DNA of 7,575 bases, taken from positions 1 through 7,575 of the forward strand of contig PWPP01000087.1 in assembly GCA_003558625.1 (NCBI GenBank). The letters are read 5' to 3'. The position numbers and the translations under genes were made by a program. How positions within the stretch are numbered: the first letter of the stretch is position 1; each line of letters starts with the position of its first letter. Of this stretch, positions 1 to 6,048 are shown one piece after another. The notes under the pieces are model-generated. The model did no database searches. It had not been told where the DNA came from and saw only the letters and a program-made list of their open reading frames with translations. Origin of the DNA: Syntrophomonas sp. Lineage in GTDB: Bacteria; Bacillota; Syntrophomonadia; Syntrophomonadales; Syntrophomonadaceae.

Positions 1-63
1 ACCAATATAAAAGCCAGCTTAAAGGCAACAGAAGAAAAGGTGGATGGAGGAAATGATAAATAG
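1..63 (+). other. Possible 3' end of an upstream gene
   Basis: Two of the three plus-strand frames stay open from the window edge into the start of tyrA. Frame 1 reads TNIKASLKATEEKVDGGNDK and stops at TAG 61-63. Frame 3 stops at TGA 54-56, which would give an ATGA overlap with the second tyrA ATG at 53. Either could be the tail of the preceding operon gene; the frame 1 peptide looks more protein-like because it is charged and helical, while the frame 3 peptide is very basic. With about 20 residues the product cannot be identified. A DAHP synthase or another aromatic-pathway enzyme would fit the context, but that is only inference. Confidence 0.3.
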
Positions 64-1138
64 CAATGTGGCCATTATTGGTTTAGGCCTTATAGGAGGC
101 TCGCTGGCCCTTGCATTAAGGAACTCTCCCCAGGTACAACAGATCACCGGAATTGATATCGACCGTTACACGTTGGAAAAAGCTCTGGCCATTGACGCCA
201 TTGATAAGGCTATGGATCTGGAGGAAGGGGTGCAGGAAGCAGACCTGGTTATTTTAGCCTGTCCCCTGAAATTTTATAAGGACATTATAACCAGGATTTC
301 GCCCTATCTGAAACCAGGCTGCATTATTACCGATGTGGGTAGTACCAAGAACATGGTGATGTCTTTAATGGATTCTTTGCTTCCCCCTCACGTGTTTCTA
401 GTGGGGGGGCATCCTATGGCTGGAGCTGAAAAAAAAGGGATTGAAGGCGCTGATGCCTATATGTTTGAAAATGCGGTCTACATATTGACCCCGGCCCCGT
501 CAGTTCCCCGGGAAAAAGTATATCTTCTGGAGAGCATACTGGAGGCAACCGGAGCCAAGATTAAAGTTCTGGAACCCGACCAACATGATGAGATTGTAGC
601 GGCTGTCAGCCATATACCACATATCGCTGCTGCTGCCCTGGTCAATCTAATTGCCAAAGATCCCTACAAGCTTATTCTGGCAGCAGGGGGCTTTAGGGAT
701 ACCACCCGTATTGCTTCCTCGAATCCCGATATTTGGGAGGACATTATTCTCTCCAACCAGGAGCATGTACTAAAGAATTTACTACAATTAAACCTTGAGA
801 TTGAAGGTTTTATAAAAACCGTTCAAGACCGGGATCGGAAACGTTTGCGCTTTTTGCTGGAAGAAGCAAAAGCAGTAAGAGACAAGATCCCGGCCAACCG
901 GAAAGGCCTATTGGAAGAGTTTGCCGAGTTAGTTTGCATAGTGCCGGACAAGCCCGGAATCATTGGGATTTTGGGCTCTACCATGGCCCGTTTTAACATC
1001 AATATTGTCGACATTGAAATACTAAGAGTGCGTGAAGGGGATGGGGGCACAATCAGATTGGGCGTAAAAACCAGCCAGGAAGCACGACAGGCAGTGGCGG
1101 CTTTGCAGGAGATAGGGATTAAGGCCTGGGTGCGATAG
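44..1138 (+). CDS. tyrA: Prephenate dehydrogenase with C-terminal ACT domain
   Basis: Cytosolic enzyme that oxidatively decarboxylates prephenate to 4-hydroxyphenylpyruvate, the committed step to tyrosine. The 364-residue product opens with a Rossmann dinucleotide fold (G13-L-G15-L-I-G18-G-S) with an acidic residue, D38, at the end of the second strand, which favours NAD over NADP. Family motifs follow: DVGSTK at 97-102, GGHPMAGAEKKG at 121-132 (H123 matches the catalytic histidine), SHIPH at 189-193 and GGFRDTTRIA at 215-224 (substrate-binding arginines). Residues about 294-364 form an ACT domain (LVCIVPDKPGIIG), the usual site of amino-acid feedback control, probably by tyrosine. The length is typical of Firmicutes TyrA. 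The start is uncertain: ATG 44 is used here, but ATG 53 is equally possible, and neither has an ideally spaced ribosome binding site (GGAGG 46-50 lies only 2 nt before ATG 53). The stop overlaps the aroA ribosome binding site. Confidence 0.95.
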   Translation: MEEMINSNVAIIGLGLIGGSLALALRNSPQVQQITGIDIDRYTLEKALAIDAIDKAMDLEEGVQEADLVILACPLKFYKDIITRISPYLKPGCIITDVGSTKNMVMSLMDSLLPPHVFLVGGHPMAGAEKKGIEGADAYMFENAVYILTPAPSVPREKVYLLESILEATGAKIKVLEPDQHDEIVAAVSHIPHIAAAALVNLIAKDPYKLILAAGGFRDTTRIASSNPDIWEDIILSNQEHVLKNLLQLNLEIEGFIKTVQDRDRKRLRFLLEEAKAVRDKIPANRKGLLEEFAELVCIVPDKPGIIGILGSTMARFNINIVDIEILRVREGDGGTIRLGVKTSQEARQAVAALQEIGIKAWVR

Positions 1139-1142
1139 GAGG
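1137..1142 (+). promoter_or_regulatory. aroA ribosome binding site overlapping the tyrA stop
   Basis: A perfect AGGAGG begins within the tyrA TAG (1136-1138) and lies 9 nt before the aroA ATG. A ribosome terminating on tyrA would therefore stand on the aroA initiation site, which suggests translational coupling of the two genes. Confidence 0.85.
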
Positions 1143-1151
1143 AAGAGAACC

Positions 1152-2444
1152 ATGAAAGCTATTTTAAAAAGAACCCGCCCCCTTCGGGGTGAAATTGCGG
1201 TTGAGCCTGATAAATCAATATCGCACCGGGGCATAATATTTTCTTCCCTGGCCCGGGGAACCGCTGCGGTAAGAAACATATTACTGGCAGAGGATACCAT
1301 GTCAACTATTGACTGCATGCGATCCCTGGGTATTGATATCGAGGTTTTGCCCGAGTTGGTGAAAATAAGAGGGCAGGGGATTAACGGCTTGCAGGAGTCC
1401 AGGGATGTCCTAAACTGTGGCAATTCGGGGACCACGATGAGACTTTTATCCGGTCTGTTATCATCTCAACCCTTTCTGTCTGTTTTAAGCGGGGATAAAT
1501 CCCTGAATAGACGGCCCATGCAGAGGGTGATAGACCCGCTGGTTAAAATGGGCGCCCAGATATGGGGCCGGGATAATAACCGCTATGCACCACTGGCGAT
1601 TAAGGGCCAGAAACTTACGGGAATAGAATATTCACTCCCGGTAGCCAGTGCTCAAATAAAAACCGCGGTTATATTGGCGGGATTAAATTCCGAAGGATAT
1701 TGCCGTATCAAAGAGCAGGTGCGATCCCGCGATCATAGTGAAAGGATGCTTAAGGCCATGGGGGCCAATATCAGGGTTGAGGATTTGGAAGTAGAAGTGT
1801 TATCCGGCAATGAATTGCATCCGATAGATTTTACTGTACCCGGGGATATCTCCTCCGCGGCATTCTTTATCGCAGCGGCAGTCCTGGTTCCTGGTTCGGA
1901 AATTATAATCAGCCAGGTAGGGGTCAACCCGACCCGATCAGGTTTTATCCAGGTAATGCAAGCCATGGGTGGCAACATTGTTTTGGAGAATCAGCGTCTG
2001 ATTAGCGGAGAACCGGTAGCCGATCTGGTTGTAAAAAGCAGTCACCTAAAAAGTATTTCCCTGGAAGAGAACATCATACCTACCCTGATAGATGAGATAC
2101 CGGTTTTGGCAGTCGCAATGGCTTTAGCTGAAGGCAGATCAACAGTACGGGGGGCAGGAGAACTTAGAGTAAAAGAGAGTGATCGGATAAAAGCCATTTG
2201 CACCGAACTACAGAAAATGGGAGTTGCAATACTTGAGGAAGATGACGGCTTTGTTATTGAAGGTGATCCCGGCAGGCTCCGGGGAACCAGTGTTGAAAGC
2301 TGGGGAGATCATCGTATTGCCATGAGCCTAGCCATAGCAGCCATGGTCGCAGAAGGTGAAACTACGATTCACGGAGCAGATGTCGTTAATATATCTTTCC
2401 CTAGTTTTTGGGATCTATTGTCCCGTCTCACCCGGGAGAAATAA
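1152..2444 (+). CDS. aroA: EPSP synthase (3-phosphoshikimate 1-carboxyvinyltransferase), class II type
   Basis: Cytosolic shikimate-pathway enzyme that transfers enolpyruvate from PEP to shikimate 3-phosphate, giving EPSP, the precursor of chorismate. The 430-residue protein shows the two-domain EPSPS pattern: K21-S22 and R26 for substrate binding, the PEP-loop motif NCGNSGTTMRLL at 88-99, SAQIK at 166-170, PGDISSAAFF at 230-239, the catalytic pair D314-E315, the signature LRVKESDR at 338-345 and GDHRIAM at 385-391. All four motifs used to define class II EPSPS are present: GDKS 114-117, SAQIK 166-170, RDHSE 193-197 and NPTR 259-262. Glycine is kept at the PEP-loop position (G93) that is alanine in CP4, so the protein resembles the Bacillus-type class II enzyme. 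It starts at ATG with AGGAGG 9 nt upstream. It lies 13 nt after tyrA, so the two probably share a transcript. A 123-nt gap follows. Confidence 0.96.
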   Translation: MKAILKRTRPLRGEIAVEPDKSISHRGIIFSSLARGTAAVRNILLAEDTMSTIDCMRSLGIDIEVLPELVKIRGQGINGLQESRDVLNCGNSGTTMRLLSGLLSSQPFLSVLSGDKSLNRRPMQRVIDPLVKMGAQIWGRDNNRYAPLAIKGQKLTGIEYSLPVASAQIKTAVILAGLNSEGYCRIKEQVRSRDHSERMLKAMGANIRVEDLEVEVLSGNELHPIDFTVPGDISSAAFFIAAAVLVPGSEIIISQVGVNPTRSGFIQVMQAMGGNIVLENQRLISGEPVADLVVKSSHLKSISLEENIIPTLIDEIPVLAVAMALAEGRSTVRGAGELRVKESDRIKAICTELQKMGVAILEEDDGFVIEGDPGRLRGTSVESWGDHRIAMSLAIAAMVAEGETTIHGADVVNISFPSFWDLLSRLTREK

Positions 2445-2463
2445 AACCGAGCCTGGTCTTGGA

Positions 2464-2483
2464 TTCATCCCTGTAGGGATGAA
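2464..2483 (+). repeat. 20-bp inverted repeat upstream of the cmk promoter
   Basis: TTCATCCCTGTAGGGATGAA: perfect 8-bp arms (TTCATCCC / GGGATGAA) around a 4-nt centre, starting 19 nt after the aroA stop. It is followed by AAAAATTCC, not a T-run, and on the other strand there is also no T-tract, so it is a poor intrinsic terminator in either direction. It ends 26 nt upstream of the predicted -35 box, a position that would suit a DNA-binding regulator. It could equally act as an mRNA 3'-end hairpin protecting the tyrA-aroA transcript. Its function is inferred only from symmetry and position. Confidence 0.6.
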
Positions 2484-2509
2484 AAATTCCGATCAGAAGT
2501 GTTTACACT

Positions 2510-2537
2510 TTTACATATAGTCTCCTTGTGCTAAAAT
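2510..2537 (+). promoter_or_regulatory. Predicted sigma-A-type promoter for cmk-plsC-ispH
   Basis: TTTACA (2510-2515, five of six matches to TTGACA), a 16-nt spacer and TAAAAT (2532-2537, five of six matches to TATAAT). Transcription would start near 2544, leaving about 20 nt of leader before cmk. This is in the largest non-coding gap of the window. A small 5-bp hairpin (AAGTG 2497-2501 / CACTT 2506-2510) with four following Ts abuts the -35 box and could be a weak terminator for the upstream transcript. A second TTTACA at 2502-2507 is too far from any -10 to be used. Predicted from hexamer matches only. Confidence 0.55.
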
Positions 2538-2567
2538 GTATAAGAATCTTTAAGGACGGTATTGCTC

Positions 2568-3236
2568 ATGCAAATTGCCATTGATGGCCCCGCTGGGGCC
2601 GGGAAAAGTACGATTGCCAAAAAAATAGCCCGGGAATTAGATTTTTTTTATATTGATACCGGTGCCATGTACCGGGCCTTAACCTGGATGGTAATCCAAA
2701 CAAACACAGATTACAAGGATGAAAAGGCGGTATACTCTTTAGCCCAAAAAACAAACATTCACTTTTCAAATAGGCCCGGCGAGCAGAGGATTATATGTAA
2801 CGGAAAAGATGTGTCCGACGTGATTCGTTCTCCGGAGGTGAATAACCTGGTTTCCCAAATATCCGCTCTGCCCCTGGTTAGAACCATTATGGTCCTAAAG
2901 CAACAGACTATGGCGGAAAACATGAATGTGGTTATGGAGGGCCGGGATATAGGCGAATGTGTGCTCCCCCAGGCAGATTACAAATTCTTTATTACGGCTG
3001 GTTTAGAAGAACGATGTCAAAGAAGAGCAAGAGAATTAAAAGAAAGAGGTTATGACCAGGATTATACTGCCATAAAGGAAGAAATGATAAGCAGAGATAA
3101 AATGGATAGTGCCAGAGATATTGGCGCTTTAAAAATACTAAAGGATTCCATTGTGATAAATAGCAGCAATTTATCCATAGAAGAACTATTCTCCTGTGTT
3201 ATTGCCATAATAAGAGGGGAGAAAAATGTTGTATAA
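2568..3236 (+). CDS. cmk: Cytidylate (CMP/dCMP) kinase
   Basis: Cytosolic NMP kinase that phosphorylates CMP and dCMP to the diphosphates with ATP, recycling CMP released by phospholipid and RNA turnover. Counting from ATG 2568 the protein has 222 residues, a normal length. It opens with the P-loop GPAGAGKST (7-15), followed by DTGAMYRALT and, mid-protein, the CMP-binding segment VMEGRDIG. The lid region reads RDKMDSARDIGALK; most relatives have Pro-Leu where this has Ala-Leu, and a later Asp-Thr is Asn-Ser here, so it is slightly divergent. The frame also allows TTG 2562 two codons earlier; AAGGA at 2552-2556 is 5 nt from the TTG and 11 nt from the ATG, so the start is not settled. MQIAIDGPAGAGKS matches the usual Cmk N-terminus. 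The 3' end overlaps plsC by 11 nt. Confidence 0.95.
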   Translation: MQIAIDGPAGAGKSTIAKKIARELDFFYIDTGAMYRALTWMVIQTNTDYKDEKAVYSLAQKTNIHFSNRPGEQRIICNGKDVSDVIRSPEVNNLVSQISALPLVRTIMVLKQQTMAENMNVVMEGRDIGECVLPQADYKFFITAGLEERCQRRARELKERGYDQDYTAIKEEMISRDKMDSARDIGALKILKDSIVINSSNLSIEELFSCVIAIIRGEKNVV

Positions 3237-3810
3237 AATAACCAGGATATTTGCCCGCATCCTGTTTATTTTTGTTTTTATAAAAAAGGAGGGTGTCAGG
3301 CATATTCCTGCCCAGGGTCCTGTGATTTTGGCAGCTAATCACCTGAGTTATTGGGACCCAATTATCATTGGCATTGCCATAAACCGGAAAATTAACTTCA
3401 TGGCTAAAGCGCAGATATTTAATATAGTGGTTTTAGGGACATTATTAAAAAAGTACAGTGCTTTTCCTGTAAAAAGAGGAGTTCCCGATCGCGGGGCCAT
3501 CAGATATGCATTGTACCTACTTGAAAAAGGTGAAGTAGTGGGCATATTTCCCGAAGGCACCCGTAATCTTGAGAATGTAGACCTGAAAGCACAATCCGGC
3601 ATTGCGATGTTGGCGTTAAAATCCAAAGCCCCGGTAATTCCAATTGCCTGCCAGTATGGTTTCAGAATGATTCCTTTTGGCGCTAAAATAAGAGTTGGCA
3701 GCCCTATGTATTTAGAGGACTACGAGAGTATTAAGGCTACTTCTCAAACCCTGCAGGAAATAAGTTCCAAAATAATGCAGGAGATCAATGGCCTTTTATC
3801 TAATAAATAA
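3226..3810 (+). CDS. plsC: 1-acyl-sn-glycerol-3-phosphate acyltransferase
   Basis: Membrane-associated enzyme that acylates lysophosphatidic acid at position 2 to give phosphatidic acid, the branch-point precursor of phospholipids. The 194-residue product has an N-terminal hydrophobic stretch (about 7-19, IFARILFIFVFIK), likely a monotopic membrane anchor. It then shows the PlsC/LPLAT motifs: NHLSYWDP with the catalytic H39-x4-D44, FPVKRG at 80-85, FPEGTR at 108-113 and a PVIPIA segment near 135. The length is typical of small Firmicutes PlsC proteins. The start ATG lies inside the end of cmk, with a GAGGGGAG ribosome binding site a few bases upstream, so translation is probably coupled. The pairing with cmk fits: CMP is a by-product of phospholipid synthesis, and the cmk-plsC-ispH order is common in Clostridia. 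Confidence 0.94.
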   Translation: MLYKITRIFARILFIFVFIKKEGVRHIPAQGPVILAANHLSYWDPIIIGIAINRKINFMAKAQIFNIVVLGTLLKKYSAFPVKRGVPDRGAIRYALYLLEKGEVVGIFPEGTRNLENVDLKAQSGIAMLALKSKAPVIPIACQYGFRMIPFGAKIRVGSPMYLEDYESIKATSQTLQEISSKIMQEINGLLSNK

Positions 3811-3847
3811 GGAGAAGAAAATAGCTTGAAAAAAAGATCTATAATAT

Positions 3848-3854
3848 GAGGTGG
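3848..3854 (+). promoter_or_regulatory. Ribosome binding site that fixes the TTG start of ispH
   Basis: GAGGTGG lies 4 nt before TTG 3859. An in-frame TGA at 3847-3849 rules out any earlier start, and starting at TTG gives MRVRVAEYAGFCSGV, which aligns with the normal IspH N-terminus containing the first cluster cysteine. A TTG start is therefore well supported. Confidence 0.75.
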
Positions 3855-3858
3855 AAAT

Positions 3859-6024
3859 TTGCGGGTTAGAGTGGCAGAATATGCCGGGTTTTGTTCAGGT
3901 GTGGATCGGGCTATTAAGATGGCTCTGGAAGCAGTTCCCCAAGGAATCGATTGTTATACCCTGGGACCTTTGATTCATAATGATGCCGTAGTCACCAGGC
4001 TGCAGGAACAGGGTATTAAGAAAATAGAAAGCATTAATGAGATTAACCAGGGAATGATTATCATTCGTTCTCATGGTATTTCACCTCAGGTTATTGCCCA
4101 AGCCCGGCAAAAAGGACTGGCGATTCTTGATGCTACCTGCCCTTTGGTGAAAAAAATTCATACTATCGTATCCCTGTTGCATGAAGAAAAGTATGATATT
4201 GTAATATGGGGAGACTGTAACCACCCTGAAGTGGAAGGGGTTATGGGCTGGTGTGATAATCAAGCAACGGTAGTGGCCAAATTGGAAGAAGCCCAGCAGA
4301 TCAAAACAACAGGCAAAATAGGAATAGTATCCCAGACCACCAAGGATAAAAAAAGCTTTTTTGCTTTGGTTTCGTCATTATTACCTCGGGCCAGGGAAGT
4401 AAGGGTTTTTAATACCATCTGCCCCGCCAGCAGCAGGAGACAGGAAGCGGCCCAAAACCTGAGTCATCAGGTTGATATGATGCTGGTGATTGGGGACAGC
4501 CACAGCTCAAATACAAAAACTTTATTTTTAAAATGCAAGCAAACCGGAGTTAGGACCTATCTTATTCAAGATGCAACCCAAATAAAACCGGAATGGTTTG
4601 AGGGTATAGAAGAGGTAGGAATTGCTGCAGGAGCATCAACTCCGGATTGGATAATTAAGGAGGTATTGGAAAAGATGAGTCTAAACGGTGAAAACAACCA
4701 AAACGAAGAAACCAATCCAAACGAAGAAACCAACCCCATCGAAGAAACCAATCCAAACGAAGGAACCAATCCAAACGAAGAAACCAACCCCATCGAAGAA
4801 ACCAATCCCAACGAAGAAAAGCTAGAATCCGGGGAGGAACTGAGCCAGGAAGAAAACCAGGAAACAGAAGAAGAAAAAGACCTGGCAGGTAAAGAGGAAA
4901 ACTTCGCCCGCATGGAGGCTGAAATGGCCGGTTATACTTCTCCTGAGAGAGGAGATATTATAAAAGGTACGGTTATACAGGTTGAAGATGACGAAGTTAT
5001 GATCGATGTGGGTGGAAAATCAGAAGGGATTATACCCCTGCGTGAATTATCGATTACCGATATTAATTCAGCTAGAGAGATTGTTAATGTGGGAGACGAA
5101 ATTGAAGTTTTGGTTTTAAAATGGGATGATGACGGCACGATCCTGTTGTCCAAGAAGAAAGTTGATACCCAAAGAGTTATGGACCAGTTGGAAGAGGAAT
5201 ACAATGCCGAACATACCATAGAAGGAACCGTGGTTTCCAGTGTCAAGGGCGGCCTGTTGGTAGATATCGGTGTAGTCGCTTTTTTACCGGCTTCTCATAT
5301 CGAGAATGGTTATGTTAAAGATATGGATCAATATGTTGGTAAAACCATGAATTTCAAGTTCTTAGAATTTAACCGCAGTAAAAAACGGGGTTCACAGGTG
5401 GTATTGTCCCGTAAACAATTAATAGACGAAGAAAAAGCAGAACAAAAAAAGGAATTTTGGGAGAACATACAGGAAGGCCAGATCCTTGCGGGAAAAGTCA
5501 AGCGAATTGTAGATTATGGTGCGTTCATCGAGCTTGGCGGTTTTGAAGGGTTGCTTCATGTATCAGAAATCGATCATGCACGGGTAGAAAATCCTGCGGA
5601 TATATTGCATGAAGGAGAAGAAATAGAAGTTTATATCTTGGGGCTGGACCGGGACAAAGAACGGGTATCCCTAAGCCGAAAAAAACTTTTGAAGAGTCCT
5701 TGGGAAATCGCAGCAGATAAGTTTAAAGAGGGGGACATTGTAGAAGGAACCGTGGTTAGGATTGCTCCATTCGGGGCTTTTGTAGAACTGGTCCCCGGGG
5801 TTGACGGCCTCTTACACATCTCTCAATTGGCTAATTACCGGGTTAACAAGCCGGAAGATGTAGTGTCCGTTAATGAACCCATCCGCACGAAAATACTTAG
5901 TATAGACCTGGAGGCAAAACGTATAAGCTTATCACTTAAAGAAATAGAAAGTGATCAAGAACAGGCAGAAGTAGAAGATTATATCAGACAGCAGAATGAA
6001 GAGGACAGAACAGAAGAAGAGTAA
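3859..6024 (+). CDS. ispH-rpsA: Fused HMBPP reductase (IspH) - ribosomal protein S1-like protein
   Basis: The 721-residue product joins two functions. Residues 1-272 are IspH (LytB), the [4Fe-4S] enzyme that reduces HMBPP to IPP and DMAPP in the last step of the MEP isoprenoid pathway. The three cluster cysteines are C12 (GFCSGV), C94 (ATCPLVKK) and C188 (NTICPASS). H40, H72, H122 and catalytic E124 (HPEVEG), SSN 216-218 and AGASTP 257-262 are also present. Residues about 274-362 are a highly acidic, Asn/Glu-rich linker carrying hexapeptide repeats, with no Lys or Arg from 274 to 320. Four S1 RNA-binding domains follow, at about 363-434, 451-522, 539-609 and 624-694, the last two being the most canonical (GAFIEL..GLLHVSEI, GAFVEL..GLLHISQL). 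This matches Firmicutes S1-like proteins, which have four domains and not the six of E. coli S1. The start is TTG; an acidic tail ends the protein. The fusion is known in Clostridia. Possible internal starts at 4675 and 4924 could release S1 separately. Confidence 0.96.
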   Translation: MRVRVAEYAGFCSGVDRAIKMALEAVPQGIDCYTLGPLIHNDAVVTRLQEQGIKKIESINEINQGMIIIRSHGISPQVIAQARQKGLAILDATCPLVKKIHTIVSLLHEEKYDIVIWGDCNHPEVEGVMGWCDNQATVVAKLEEAQQIKTTGKIGIVSQTTKDKKSFFALVSSLLPRAREVRVFNTICPASSRRQEAAQNLSHQVDMMLVIGDSHSSNTKTLFLKCKQTGVRTYLIQDATQIKPEWFEGIEEVGIAAGASTPDWIIKEVLEKMSLNGENNQNEETNPNEETNPIEETNPNEGTNPNEETNPIEETNPNEEKLESGEELSQEENQETEEEKDLAGKEENFARMEAEMAGYTSPERGDIIKGTVIQVEDDEVMIDVGGKSEGIIPLRELSITDINSAREIVNVGDEIEVLVLKWDDDGTILLSKKKVDTQRVMDQLEEEYNAEHTIEGTVVSSVKGGLLVDIGVVAFLPASHIENGYVKDMDQYVGKTMNFKFLEFNRSKKRGSQVVLSRKQLIDEEKAEQKKEFWENIQEGQILAGKVKRIVDYGAFIELGGFEGLLHVSEIDHARVENPADILHEGEEIEVYILGLDRDKERVSLSRKKLLKSPWEIAADKFKEGDIVEGTVVRIAPFGAFVELVPGVDGLLHISQLANYRVNKPEDVVSVNEPIRTKILSIDLEAKRISLSLKEIESDQEQAEVEDYIRQQNEEDRTEEE
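4656..4677 (+). promoter_or_regulatory. Candidate internal ribosome binding site and ATG at the IspH/S1 boundary
   Basis: TAAGGAGGT (4656-4664) is a nine-base perfect complement of the usual 16S rRNA 3' end. An in-frame ATG (residue M273) follows at 4675, 11 nt after AAGGAGG, which is a little long but workable. It sits exactly where a free-standing IspH would end (STPDWIIKEVLEKM). Initiation here would give a 449-residue linker-S1 protein. The caution is that the bases also encode Ile-Lys-Glu-Val, common near IspH C-termini, so the match may be coincidental. Confidence 0.4.
4696..4821 (+). repeat. Seven 18-nt in-frame tandem repeats in the IspH-S1 linker
   Basis: Seven direct units of 18 nt (consensus AATCCAAACGAAGAAACC) encode NQNEET, NPNEET, NPIEET, NPNEGT, NPNEET, NPIEET and NPNEEK (residues 280-321). 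Units 2-4 (4714-4767) and 5-7 (4768-4821) form a 54-nt duplication whose first 41 bases are identical, so the array grew at two levels. Because the unit is a multiple of three, copy changes keep the frame. The encoded segment is acidic, rich in Asn, Pro, Glu and Thr, and very probably disordered. Confidence 0.95.
4914..4926 (+). promoter_or_regulatory. Candidate internal ribosome binding site and ATG just before the first S1 domain
   Basis: GGAGG (4914-4918), a 5-nt spacer and in-frame ATG 4924 (residue M356). Translation from here would give a 366-residue protein beginning MAGYTSPERGDIIKGTV, which is the normal size and architecture of a stand-alone Firmicutes four-domain S1 protein. The spacing is near ideal. 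The SD also encodes Met-Glu-Ala, so chance is not excluded. Confidence 0.35.
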
Positions 6025-6048
6025 AATATCTATATCGAGGTGAAATAA

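Noticed and set aside
403..436. G7 (403-409) and A8 (429-436) runs around the TyrA catalytic histidine codon, as possible programmed or phase-variable slippage
   Set aside because: The frame is intact, no downstream stimulatory structure or alternative product is evident, and both runs are ordinary codons for Gly-Gly and Glu-Lys-Lys.
2464..2483. Palindrome as an intrinsic terminator of aroA
   Set aside because: The stem is followed by AAAAATTCC on the plus strand and TCCAAG on the minus strand, so no U-tract in either direction.
3840..3845. Perfect TATAAT hexamer just before ispH-S1
   Set aside because: No acceptable -35 box 15-19 nt upstream and no extended -10; a transcript from here would begin almost inside the ribosome binding site.
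4566..4913. Minus-strand open frame encoding a repetitive Ser/Leu/Gly/Phe-Val peptide
   Set aside because: It is the antisense shadow of the linker repeats; the plus-strand frame has clear IspH and S1 motifs and no ribosome binding site supports the minus frame.
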